From positions 1 to 8,603 of the forward strand of contig JAZOCA010000038.1 in assembly GCA_045596285.1 (NCBI GenBank): 8,603 bases of DNA, given 5' to 3'. Below the pieces are notes generated by a model that saw nothing but the letters and a program-made list of their open reading frames with translations, had not been told where the DNA came from and made no database searches. This stretch comes from HGM11416 sp045596285 (lineage in GTDB: Bacteria > Bacillota > Clostridia > Christensenellales > Borkfalkiaceae). Below, one piece after another: positions 1 to 7,342 of this stretch (positions are counted from its first letter, which is position 1; the number at the start of each line of letters is the position of its first letter). A program made the translations under genes and the position numbers.

Positions 1-2037
1 ATTAAGAAAAAAGAATTAACAAAGTTTTTTGAATACGTTCAAAAGGCATACAACTGCGGAGTTGATGCATTCATTTTGCAAGATCTATTTTTGGGGAGAT
101 ACTTAAAAAAAATGTTTCCTCAAATTGTACTACATTTAAGCACGCAAGCGGGCGTGAATAATGTAGACGGGGCGAAACAAGCCGTTGCTCATGGATTCAG
201 TAGGGTTATTTTAGCGAGAGAAACACCTGTTGAAGAAATTAAAAAAATAACAAAAATAATAGAAACTGAAATATTTATTCAAGGAGCATTATGTACGTGT
301 TTTTCCGGGCATTGTTATTTTAGCTCTTTTATAGGTGGAAACAGCGGAAATCGTGGGACATGCCGACAACCATGTAGAAAGATATATAAATATGAGGGAA
401 AGGGGATAACGGATAATTTTAGATATGCATTGTCCCTATCTGATTTATGCAATGCATCACGATTAAAAGAACTTATTTCTATAGGCGTAAAAAGTTTTAA
501 AATTGAAGGTAGGATGCGCAGTTTTGAATATGTTTGCGCTTCTTGTGATTTATATAATGATATTCTTGATAACGGTTTGATTTCCAGATTAAAATACGAA
601 AATCTTAAAAAGACTTTTAATCGCGGAGGATATACTGAGGGGTTAACTTTTGGACAATGTAAAAATCTTATTTCTGATAAAATTCAAAATCATGCTGGTG
701 CAGTAGTTGCTACTGTTTCTGCAATAAAAAGCGGAGAGTTACTACTATCTGGGTTAAAGCATTCTTTGGTTGAAGGCGACAGTTTTAAGGTAATAACAGA
801 TGGATGTGAAACGGGGCATGCAATTGCTGTGAATAAAAACGGTAAAATTGCCGTTCTATATCGTGAAAAAGCTTTTGTCGGTAGTCAGCTTGCAATTACT
901 AAGTCCATTTCTTTAATCGAGAAATATAAAGAACGATTTCGTAAGGTTAAAGTAGATGTAAAGGTTTGGGCTATTGCCGGGCAAAATCTTAAACTTAATT
1001 TAAATGGTATTGATTTTTATTCTGACTATGTTGTTCAAGAGTCTATTAATAGCGCGGTAACAAAAAAAGAAATTAAAGAAAATTTGCGTAAGATTGACGT
1101 TTATCCGTATGAGGTTATTCCTTCATGTGAGGTGCAAGGCAAAGTTTTTATCCCTAAAAAAATTATGAATGAATTAAGGTCTCGCGCCTATAAGGAATAT
1201 TTTTATTCCTTTGCCAATTTGAATAAAATAACATTAAAAAATCAAGATTTAATATACGATTTTATTGATAATTCTGTTTCGCATAATCAAACTTCAGGCG
1301 TAACTATAATTGCAAAAGACTTTTCTTTTAAGTCTGCTATTAATATATCAAATGTTGTGTTTACGCCGGAAGACTATAATGAAAAAAAACAATTTGAATT
1401 ATTTTTTACTCAAACGGAAAAGTATGATGCAAAAAAGTATTTATATGTTCCAGCATTTTTAACTGAGAAAGATGAGGCTATAATTGCAAGTGTATTATCT
1501 AGATTTGATGGTTTATATTGTGAAAGTGCTAGTGGCTTGTTTTTAGCAAAAAGATACAATAAATTATTTTTTGCAGGAATTGAAATGAACGTTACAAACC
1601 ATTTAACTTTTAAATCAATTCAAAATGAAGGTGCAGAGGAAGTATCCTATTCAAAAGAGTTATCTTATAACGAGTTAATGGATTTATCACAAAATTGTGA
1701 CGGGTGGGCGTTGCATTACGGTGCGATTAAAATTATGTCGTTAATTTATTGTCCTTTTAATAAATTATGTTCAAATTGTAGATGTTCGAGTAATTTTACT
1801 TTAAAAGATTATTCTGGCAGGGATTTTTACGTAAGAAGATATAAACTATCACAATGTAGATTTGAGGTTTATAACGACAGTTTATTGAATGGGAAATACG
1901 ATGTAAACAAAAAAATATTTGATTTTTCCTTCTTTAATGCGGAACAAATAGATTATCTTTTTGGCGTATATTTTGGAAAAATTAATAATAGAAAATTTAA
2001 CTTTACTTCAGGAAATTTAAAAAAAGGAGTTGAATAA
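1..2037 (+). CDS. U32-family protein (RlhA/TrhP-like RNA hydroxylase), 5' end outside window
   Basis: The frame is open from base 1, so the N-terminus (probably 80-100 residues of the U32 barrel) is missing; 678 residues are visible. The text LHLSTQAGVNN (from base 130) and the U32 signature at residues 92-108 (E-I-F..GALC....GHC.FS, with F where the PROSITE pattern expects L/I/V/M) identify the family. C98, C105, C121 and C125 are candidate Fe-S ligands. KIEGRMR (167-173) and NRGG (207-210) are further family hallmarks. Residues about 310-415 resemble DUF3656, ending in VFIPKKIMNELR. A C-terminal cysteine group follows at 584-619. Family members are named peptidases, but E. coli RlhA and TrhP are prephenate-dependent hydroxylases of 23S rRNA C2501 and tRNA U34; the DUF3656-bearing layout is closer to RlhA. 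The exact substrate here is inference. The stop codon overlaps the mutS2 start by one base, so the two are probably cotranscribed and translationally coupled. Confidence 0.9.
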   Translation: MKKKELTKFFEYVQKAYNCGVDAFILQDLFLGRYLKKMFPQIVLHLSTQAGVNNVDGAKQAVAHGFSRVILARETPVEEIKKITKIIETEIFIQGALCTCFSGHCYFSSFIGGNSGNRGTCRQPCRKIYKYEGKGITDNFRYALSLSDLCNASRLKELISIGVKSFKIEGRMRSFEYVCASCDLYNDILDNGLISRLKYENLKKTFNRGGYTEGLTFGQCKNLISDKIQNHAGAVVATVSAIKSGELLLSGLKHSLVEGDSFKVITDGCETGHAIAVNKNGKIAVLYREKAFVGSQLAITKSISLIEKYKERFRKVKVDVKVWAIAGQNLKLNLNGIDFYSDYVVQESINSAVTKKEIKENLRKIDVYPYEVIPSCEVQGKVFIPKKIMNELRSRAYKEYFYSFANLNKITLKNQDLIYDFIDNSVSHNQTSGVTIIAKDFSFKSAINISNVVFTPEDYNEKKQFELFFTQTEKYDAKKYLYVPAFLTEKDEAIIASVLSRFDGLYCESASGLFLAKRYNKLFFAGIEMNVTNHLTFKSIQNEGAEEVSYSKELSYNELMDLSQNCDGWALHYGAIKIMSLIYCPFNKLCSNCRCSSNFTLKDYSGRDFYVRRYKLSQCRFEVYNDSLLNGKYDVNKKIFDFSFFNAEQIDYLFGVYFGKINNRKFNFTSGNLKKGVE

Positions 2038-4400
2038 TGGAAAACAGGGTATTAACGACTTTAGAATATGATAAAATATTGCTTTCGTGTTCTAAGTATG
2101 CCGTTTTGGATGTTTCTAAAGAGAATATTGTTAATTTAACTCCAACAGACAATTTTGAAGAAGTTAATTTTTTATTAAAAAAGACTTTTGAAGCCTATAA
2201 ATTATTGTATACTCATGGTGTAAGTGGCATAGAGTTCTTTGATCCGATTAGCGACGAGTTAGAACGTGCAACAATGGGCTCTGTTTTATCGATGGGTGAG
2301 CTATTAAGAATTGCTAGAATTCTTAGGTCGTCACGTATCGTTTATACTAGCGTTACTTCTATCAATGATGAAGAAATTACTGCTTTGCGCGCTATTGCGG
2401 AGAGTATTTATTCAGATAAGTATTTTGAAGAAGAGATAACTACTAAAATTTTATCTGAAGATAAAATGAGTGATACTGCAAGCGAAAAACTTTATCAAAT
2501 TAGACGAAAAATAAGAAGATTAAACGAGCAAGTTAAAGAAAAACTAAATTATTACGTTCGTTCACAAAGTAAATATTTGCAAGATTCAATCGTTACAATG
2601 CGTGGGGATAGATACGTAGTTCCAGTTAAAAGTGAACACAGATCGCAGATTAAGGGATTAATTCACGATCAATCCTCAAGTGGTTCAACTTTATTTATTG
2701 AACCAGTTGAAGTGTTGGAACTAAATAACGATTTAAAAACGGCTGCAATTGAAGAAAAACTAGAAGTTGAAAAAATATTGAGCGAACTAAGCCAAAAAGT
2801 GGGACTTATTGCACAAAGTTTAAAAGCAAATATTCAATCGCTATGCGTTTTAGACGTTTGTTATGCAAAAGCAATATATGCTTATTCAATGAAAGCAATA
2901 AAACCAAACGTCAATCAAAATGGATATATTAATATTATTAAGGGCAGGCATCCATTAATAGATAGAAATAAAGTTGTTCCAGTTTCGGTGTCGCTTGGTT
3001 CAAATTATAATTATTTATTGATAACAGGCCCAAATACTGGTGGTAAAACCGTAACTATGAAGTTGGTTGGTTTATTTACTTTGCTTACTTTAACTGGATT
3101 TTTCATACCGGCGGGAGAAGGAAGTTCAATATCCGTTTTTTCACAAATTTTTTGCGATATAGGTGACGAGCAAAGTATAGAACAAAGTCTTTCAACCTTT
3201 TCATCACACATGACAAACGTTATTAACGTTACGCAAAAAGTGGATGCAAGAAGTTTGGTTTTGCTAGATGAAATAGGTGCTGGTACTGATCCTGAAGAAG
3301 GTAGTGCAATAGCTCGCGCTGTTCTAGAGCATTTAATTGAATGCGGTAGTTACGGGATAGTAACAACCCATTATACGGCATTAAAAGAATATGCCTTTAC
3401 AGAGCCTAAAATTATGAATGCGTCAATGGATTTTGATGAAAGTAATTTTGCGCCATTATATAGGTTGAATATAGGGCTTGCTGGAAGTTCAAATGCCATA
3501 AAAATTGCCACAAGGCTTGGGCTTGCTCCTGCTTTAACTCAAAAAGCGCGCTCCTTTTTGAAAGAAAACAAAGTGTCATTTGAAAAGGTTATTGAAGAGG
3601 CTGAGAAAACGCGCAGAAATGCGGAATTGCAACTTTTAGAATATGAAAAGTTAACTAAAGACAAACAAACTGAAATTAATAAGCTTAATGAAGAACGTAT
3701 AAAATTCGATAAAGAACGTGAAAAATTTTATGCAAATGCAAAAATAGAAAGTAGGCGAATAATTAATGAAAGCCTTGATGATGCTGAAGAAATAGTATCA
3801 CAGTTAAAAGAAATATTAGATAAAGATGAAATTGACGGCGGAGATTTGATTAAAGCTCGTACTCTAAGAAATAAGCTTGAATCAAAGAAATATGAACTTG
3901 AAGAGGAAACACCAGTTGTTTTTTCTGATAAACCTGTTGATCAAGCTAAGTTAAAAGTAAACGATAGAGTCTATCTTTCGTCAATGGGAACAGAAGGGAT
4001 TGTTGTAACGATTAACAAGAAAAAAGGCATATGTGACATTCAACTTGGAAACGCACGAGTTAGCGCTAAAATTTCGGATCTGTATATGCCTGCGCCGAAG
4101 AAAAAAACAAATAAAAATCTAACTACAGTTCGTGTGGACCGTGCAAACTTTACAGCCGCAACAACTGATATCAACGTTATAGGCAAAACTCTTTCAGAGG
4201 CAATATCTGACGTTGAAGGGTTTATCGATAAGGCGCTTGTTAGCGGTTTGCATGAAGTAAAAATTATTCATGGTGTAGGACTTAAAATTTTAAGTAATGG
4301 AATTCATGATTTTCTCCGTAAACATCCCCGGGTAGATGAATATCGCTTTGGGAAATACGGTGAAGGCGAGCACGGGGTAACATTTGTTAAATTAAAATAA
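2037..4400 (+). CDS. mutS2: MutS2 ATPase with C-terminal Smr domain
   Basis: The protein is 787 residues, the usual MutS2 length, and lacks the mismatch-recognition domain of MutS. Residues 1-300 form the core/clamp, with conserved stretches such as YVVPVKSE and HDQSSSGSTLFIEP. The ATPase shows Walker A GPNTGGKT at 331-338, the DIGDEQSIEQSLSTFSSH signature and Walker B LVLLDE with D411 and E412. A long charged coiled coil spans about 510-620, a KOW-like segment about 640-685 and an Smr domain 705-787. MutS2 was first linked to recombination control; in B. subtilis it binds collided ribosomes and splits them into subunits. An AAAGGAG site at 2023-2029, 7 nt before the ATG, fixes the start. The Smr domain is atypical: the family LDLRG motif reads INVIG at 712-716, and HGxGTGxL reads HGVGLKIL at 745-752, so nuclease activity is doubtful. 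ATPase function looks intact. Confidence 0.97.
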   Translation: MENRVLTTLEYDKILLSCSKYAVLDVSKENIVNLTPTDNFEEVNFLLKKTFEAYKLLYTHGVSGIEFFDPISDELERATMGSVLSMGELLRIARILRSSRIVYTSVTSINDEEITALRAIAESIYSDKYFEEEITTKILSEDKMSDTASEKLYQIRRKIRRLNEQVKEKLNYYVRSQSKYLQDSIVTMRGDRYVVPVKSEHRSQIKGLIHDQSSSGSTLFIEPVEVLELNNDLKTAAIEEKLEVEKILSELSQKVGLIAQSLKANIQSLCVLDVCYAKAIYAYSMKAIKPNVNQNGYINIIKGRHPLIDRNKVVPVSVSLGSNYNYLLITGPNTGGKTVTMKLVGLFTLLTLTGFFIPAGEGSSISVFSQIFCDIGDEQSIEQSLSTFSSHMTNVINVTQKVDARSLVLLDEIGAGTDPEEGSAIARAVLEHLIECGSYGIVTTHYTALKEYAFTEPKIMNASMDFDESNFAPLYRLNIGLAGSSNAIKIATRLGLAPALTQKARSFLKENKVSFEKVIEEAEKTRRNAELQLLEYEKLTKDKQTEINKLNEERIKFDKEREKFYANAKIESRRIINESLDDAEEIVSQLKEILDKDEIDGGDLIKARTLRNKLESKKYELEEETPVVFSDKPVDQAKLKVNDRVYLSSMGTEGIVVTINKKKGICDIQLGNARVSAKISDLYMPAPKKKTNKNLTTVRVDRANFTAATTDINVIGKTLSEAISDVEGFIDKALVSGLHEVKIIHGVGLKILSNGIHDFLRKHPRVDEYRFGKYGEGEHGVTFVKLK

Positions 4401-4417
4401 CATTATAACCCAAACGC

Positions 4418-4447
4418 TTGATTTTAAAAAACTTTTTATGATATAAT
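4418..4447 (+). promoter_or_regulatory. Sigma-A type promoter of the membrane protein-nifS-thiI unit
   Basis: A perfect -10 box TATAAT lies at 4442-4447. An 18-bp spacer separates it from TTGATT at 4418-4423, which matches the -35 consensus at four of six positions. Transcription would start near 4454, giving a leader of about 20 nt before the ATG at 4475. The location, in the only sizeable gap of the first half of the window and just after mutS2 ends, supports a new transcription unit, though read-through from mutS2 is not excluded because no convincing terminator precedes it. Confidence 0.7.
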
Positions 4448-4457
4448 ATCATAAAAA
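4433..4457. repeat. Perfect inverted repeat (12-bp arms, 1-nt centre) over the -10 box
   Basis: The left arm 4433-4444 (TTTTTATGATAT) and right arm 4446-4457 (ATATCATAAAAA) are exact reverse complements around A4445. The dyad covers the spacer end, the whole -10 box and the presumed transcription start. It is entirely A/T except for one G-C pair and has no trailing U-run outside the arms, so it is a poor terminator. Its position suits a repressor operator. The odd-centred arm geometry recalls Fur-family boxes, but the bases are shifted relative to the Fur and PerR consensus, so no regulator can be named. Chance formation in AT-rich DNA remains possible. Confidence 0.5.
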
Positions 4458-4474
4458 TAATATGGTGATTATGT

Positions 4475-5026
4475 ATGAGAGATGAATTTTATGAAAGTTC
4501 GGTTGCGCCTGAACGTTTGAGTACGCAAAAAACGTTACTTATTGTATATAACGTATTTTTTGTTTTTACTATAATAGCTTTTGTAATAATGCTTTATTTT
4601 TGGTTGATTACTTTTGATACGGGGTTTGTACTTTTGTTTGGCTCAGCCTTATTATTTGGCGTTGGAATTTATTTTTTAAAAAGAAAACTTTGTACTTTTT
4701 TCGACTATACTTACATTTCTGGAGAAATACGAATTATCAAGCTTATTAACGGCAAAGTTCGAAAAAAATTTTTAATTTATGACGCTAAAGACGTTGTTCA
4801 AGTTGGTAAAGTTTCTAGCACATCTTTTGTTGAATTAAAAGAGTCAGGACAATATAAATTAAAAATTGCAACGCCTAACGGTTTGGGTGCAGATAATCAG
4901 CTTTATTATATGGCAATAAAAAAAGAAGGCGAACAATTACTTGTCGTTTTAGAGTGTGAAGAAAAGCTTTTAGCCTACGTTGTATCTTATCGTGGAAAGA
5001 GTATAATTGAAAAGGATTACAAATAA
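4475..5026 (+). CDS. Small membrane protein with two helices, probable DUF6106 family
   Basis: The protein is 183 residues. A polar N-terminus of about 19 residues is followed by two hydrophobic helices (about 20-45 and 50-68), a basic stop (KRK, 69-71) and a soluble domain of roughly 110 residues rich in beta-like alternating segments. The basic cluster and tail topology suggest the C-terminal domain is cytoplasmic. The pattern YTYISGEIRIIKLING followed by KVRKK and a D.KDV segment is what I remember of DUF6106, a clostridial family of unknown function; that assignment is from memory and moderate. The ATG at 4475 has a weak GGTGAT site at 4464-4469. A promoter lies just upstream, and the stop is 1 nt before the nifS start, so the gene is the first member of the sulfur-transfer operon. 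No catalytic motif is visible. Its job is unknown; a membrane-linked role with the desulfurase is only a guess from position. Confidence 0.85.
   Translation: MRDEFYESSVAPERLSTQKTLLIVYNVFFVFTIIAFVIMLYFWLITFDTGFVLLFGSALLFGVGIYFLKRKLCTFFDYTYISGEIRIIKLINGKVRKKFLIYDAKDVVQVGKVSSTSFVELKESGQYKLKIATPNGLGADNQLYYMAIKKEGEQLLVVLECEEKLLAYVVSYRGKSIIEKDYK
5010..5016 (+). promoter_or_regulatory. nifS: Ribosome binding site that fixes the nifS start
   Basis: AAAAGGA lies inside the end of the upstream membrane-protein gene, 11 nt before the ATG at 5028. It supports 5028 over the in-frame TTG at 5007, which lies upstream of this site and would add seven residues (KRITNK-like) not found in the family, whose members begin with M-I/V-YLDNAATT. 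Confidence 0.65.
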
Positions 5027-5027
5027 G

Positions 5028-6140
5028 ATGATTTATTTAGATAATGCTGCGACTACAAGACCTGTTGATATGGTATTAGACGGCGCAGTATCCGAAATGA
5101 AAGCGCAGGGGTTTTATAATCCTTCTGCGCTATATAAATCTGCAATGGCTGTAAAATCAAAAATTGAAAACGTAAGAAAAGATATTTTGCGTTTCTTTCC
5201 ATTGGGTTATGATTTGGTTTATACTTCTGGAGGTACTGAGGGGGATAATCTTGCATTATTCTCTTGTGTAAATAGGGGTAACGTTGTCTCTACGGCGGGC
5301 GAACACTCTGCTGTATACAATTGCATAAATCAAATTAAACAAAACGGAGTTGAGGGCCGATTTGCTAAATTAAATAAAGATGGAAGCGTTGACGTAGACA
5401 ATTTACTTTCTTTGGTAGATGAAAAAACTACTTTGGTATCAGTTGTTCATGTTAACAATGAAACGGGTGCTATAAACGATATAAACCATATCGCTAAGCT
5501 TGTAAAGCAAAAAAACAGTAAAGTTATTTTTCATAGCGATGGAGTTCAGGCTTTTTTAAAAATTCCCCATAAAATCACTTCATATGTTGACTTATATACC
5601 ATAAGTGCGCATAAAATATGCGCATTAAAAGGAACCGGCGCTTTAATATATAACAAAGGTGTTCATATTAAATCTATGTTATTTGGTGGTGGACAAGAAA
5701 AAAATATTAGAAGCGGTACAGAAAATACTTTTGGAATATACGCGATGGGAATTGCCGTTAAATTATTTTCAAACGTTGAAGAAAATTATGATAAAGCGAT
5801 TTTTTTAAGAAATTTATTTATAGATAGGATTTCTAATCACGCTACGATTATTTCGGGCGAAAATTCATCGCCATATATTATTTCTATTTCAATTCCAGGT
5901 GTTAAAGCAGAAATAATGCAACGCGTGTTAGAAGATTCAGGTATTGTGGTTGGTACTGGTTCTGCATGTTCGTCAAAGCTTGGAACTTCAAGAATAATTT
6001 CAAATCTTGGCATTGATAAAAAAACTGCAGAAGGTGTTTTACGTATTAGCTTGATATATACAACGACAAAAGAAGAAGTTGAAACGGGTGCAGAAGCTAT
6101 CATTGAATGCGCTAATCAATTAAGGAAGGCTCTTAGATGA
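5028..6140 (+). CDS. nifS: Cysteine desulfurase (NifS/IscS type, NifZ-like by context)
   Basis: This is a PLP-dependent enzyme that converts cysteine to alanine and holds the sulfur as an enzyme persulfide. The 370-residue product starts with MIYLDNAATT and has the fold-type I hallmarks in order: NPSALY, SGGTEGDNLAL, EH with H93 stacking on PLP, VNNETGA, HSDGVQ with D171 and Q174, SAHK with the PLP lysine K196, GGGQEKNIRSGTEN, and the mobile-loop GSACSSK with catalytic C314. All key residues are present. The start at 5028 is chosen over an upstream TTG because of family alignment and the ribosome binding site. The gene overlaps thiI by 4 nt (ATGA), the same pairing as nifZ-thiI in B. subtilis, where the desulfurase feeds ThiI directly. 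Dedicated service to tRNA 4-thiouridine is therefore the best inference. A broader role in Fe-S cluster supply is possible because no iscU or sufU is visible nearby. Confidence 0.95.
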   Translation: MIYLDNAATTRPVDMVLDGAVSEMKAQGFYNPSALYKSAMAVKSKIENVRKDILRFFPLGYDLVYTSGGTEGDNLALFSCVNRGNVVSTAGEHSAVYNCINQIKQNGVEGRFAKLNKDGSVDVDNLLSLVDEKTTLVSVVHVNNETGAINDINHIAKLVKQKNSKVIFHSDGVQAFLKIPHKITSYVDLYTISAHKICALKGTGALIYNKGVHIKSMLFGGGQEKNIRSGTENTFGIYAMGIAVKLFSNVEENYDKAIFLRNLFIDRISNHATIISGENSSPYIISISIPGVKAEIMQRVLEDSGIVVGTGSACSSKLGTSRIISNLGIDKKTAEGVLRISLIYTTTKEEVETGAEAIIECANQLRKALR

Positions 6141-7297
6141 AAAACATAGTTATTATTAGATATTGCGAAATACATTTAAAAGGTAAAAATCGTGGTTATT
6201 TTGAAAGGATGCTCGGTGAAAACATTCGTCACGCACTTAAAGGTATTGAATACAAGTACGTGAAAATTCCTGCAAGATACTTAATAGAAGATTTTGCTCA
6301 GAATGATCTTGAAGAAATTATCAATCGCTTGCAAAAGGTTAGTGGGATTCATAGTATAAGCTCTGCGATATCTGTTCCTAGTGAAAAGCAATTAATTTTC
6401 GATACGGCACTTTTGCTTTGTGAAGGGAAACAAGGTACTTTTAAAGTTGAAACGAACAGAGCGGATAAAAGTTTTCCGATGCAGTCGATCGAGCTTTCAA
6501 GAGAACTTGGCGGAGTAATATTAGATAAATTTGCAAAACACATAAAGGTAAATATTAAAAACCCCGATTTTACAGTTAATATTGATATTCGTGAAAATGG
6601 CGAAACGTTAATTTATACAGACGTTATAAAGTGTATGGGCGGTATGCCTGTTGGTTCTGCAGGGAAGGGCTTATTGCTTCTTTCCGGAGGGATTGACAGT
6701 CCTGTTGCTGGCTATATGATGGCAAAACGAGGAATGAGGCTTAAAGCATTACACTTTCATAGTTATCCTTATACCGGAGAAGCCGCTAAACAAAAAGTTG
6801 TTGATTTAGCAAAAATTTTATCTGCTTATTCTGGGAGTATAGATCTATACGTTGTATCGGTAACTAAAATTCAAGAATCAATCCACGAATGTTGTTCGGA
6901 AGAATTCATGATAACAATGCTTCGTAGGTTTATGATGAGAATTGCCGAAAAGGTCGCAAATTCAACTGAGGCTCAAACGATTATTACCGGTGAAAGTCTT
7001 GGGCAAGTTGCAAGTCAAACGATTGAAAGTCTAACTTCATCTAATTCTGTAATTCAAAATTTACCGGTATTAAGACCGCTTATTGCTTTTGATAAATTAG
7101 ATATCATCGCCATTGCAGAAAAAATTGGAACATTTGAAACCTCGATACTTCCTTACGAAGATTGTTGTACTGTTTTTCTTCCGAAATATCCTGCAATTAA
7201 ACCTAAGATGGAAAGGGTGTTAAAAGAAGAATCCAAATTAGACGTTGAAAAATTAATTAATGAAGCAATTCAAACTATAGAGAAAATTGAAATATAA
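6137..7297 (+). CDS. thiI: ThiI, tRNA 4-thiouridine synthase (no rhodanese domain)
   Basis: The enzyme adenylates U8 of tRNA and replaces its oxygen with sulfur to make 4-thiouridine, a near-UV sensor; in some bacteria it also serves thiazole synthesis. The 386 residues comprise an N-terminal ferredoxin-like domain (about 1-60), a THUMP RNA-binding domain (about 60-165) and a PP-loop ATPase with SGGIDSP at 183-189. Downstream are the strongly conserved TGESLGQVASQT, LPVLRPLI and PYEDCC segments; C343/C344 are candidate sulfur-handling cysteines. The protein stops where the E. coli enzyme (482 residues) continues into a rhodanese domain, so sulfur must come from a separate donor. The adjoining desulfurase, overlapping by 4 nt, is the obvious one. 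AAGGAAGG at 6122-6129 inside nifS is the ribosome binding site for the ATG at 6137. Confidence 0.96.
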   Translation: MKNIVIIRYCEIHLKGKNRGYFERMLGENIRHALKGIEYKYVKIPARYLIEDFAQNDLEEIINRLQKVSGIHSISSAISVPSEKQLIFDTALLLCEGKQGTFKVETNRADKSFPMQSIELSRELGGVILDKFAKHIKVNIKNPDFTVNIDIRENGETLIYTDVIKCMGGMPVGSAGKGLLLLSGGIDSPVAGYMMAKRGMRLKALHFHSYPYTGEAAKQKVVDLAKILSAYSGSIDLYVVSVTKIQESIHECCSEEFMITMLRRFMMRIAEKVANSTEAQTIITGESLGQVASQTIESLTSSNSVIQNLPVLRPLIAFDKLDIIAIAEKIGTFETSILPYEDCCTVFLPKYPAIKPKMERVLKEESKLDVEKLINEAIQTIEKIEI

Positions 7298-7298
7298 T
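7269..7298 (+). promoter_or_regulatory. Possible promoter for the pyridoxal kinase gene
   Basis: TATAAT at 7293-7298 overlaps the thiI stop codon. TTCAAA at 7269-7274 is a four-of-six match to the -35 consensus with an 18-bp spacer. Start of transcription would fall near 7305, with a leader of about 38 nt. TATAAT-like strings are common in AT-rich DNA and the -35 is inside coding sequence, so this is tentative; read-through from thiI is an equally good source of transcript. Confidence 0.35.
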
Positions 7299-7302
7299 AT
7301 TT

Positions 7303-7323
7303 TTTAAAATACCGCATTTTAAA
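7303..7323 (+). repeat. Short AT-only inverted repeat in the thiI-pdxY gap
   Basis: TTTAAAAT (7303-7310) and ATTTTAAA (7316-7323) are perfect complements around the 5-nt loop ACCGC. A run of six T follows at 7327-7332. The layout resembles an intrinsic terminator, but an all-A/U stem of eight pairs would be weak, and the T-run ends directly at the ribosome binding site of the next gene. At most it is an attenuating or processing site. Confidence 0.3.
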
Positions 7324-7342
7324 TGATTTTTTAGGAGTTTTT

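Noticed and set aside
76..78. TTG at 76 as start of the U32 gene
   Set aside because: The frame is open back to base 1, and the residues before it (ending GVDAFI) are conserved U32 sequence, so the gene begins outside the window.
3011..3211. Minus-strand open frame of 66 codons inside mutS2
   Set aside because: It lies opposite the highly conserved Walker A region of mutS2, has no ribosome binding context and resembles no family I know; it is a shadow of the real gene. The same holds for the minus-strand frames at 5053-5256, 5837-6103, 6349-6543 and 7872-8069.
4401..4432. Terminator after mutS2
   Set aside because: The stretch has A- and T-runs but no stable G-C-containing hairpin followed by a T-run, so no terminator can be supported.
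4471..4485. Four-codon upstream frame (ATG at 4471, stop at 4483) overlapping the membrane-protein start
   Set aside because: The only possible ribosome binding site, GGTGAT at 4464-4469, is one base from this ATG, too close for initiation, while it suits the ATG at 4475.
5007..5027. Upstream TTG start for the cysteine desulfurase
   Set aside because: It would add seven residues before the family-typical MIYLDNAATT and would place the AAAAGGA site inside the coding part; the ATG at 5028 fits better.
7303..7332. Intrinsic terminator between thiI and the pyridoxal kinase
   Set aside because: The stem is eight A/U pairs with no G-C pair, likely too unstable, and the T-run merges with the next ribosome binding site; kept only as a weak inverted repeat.
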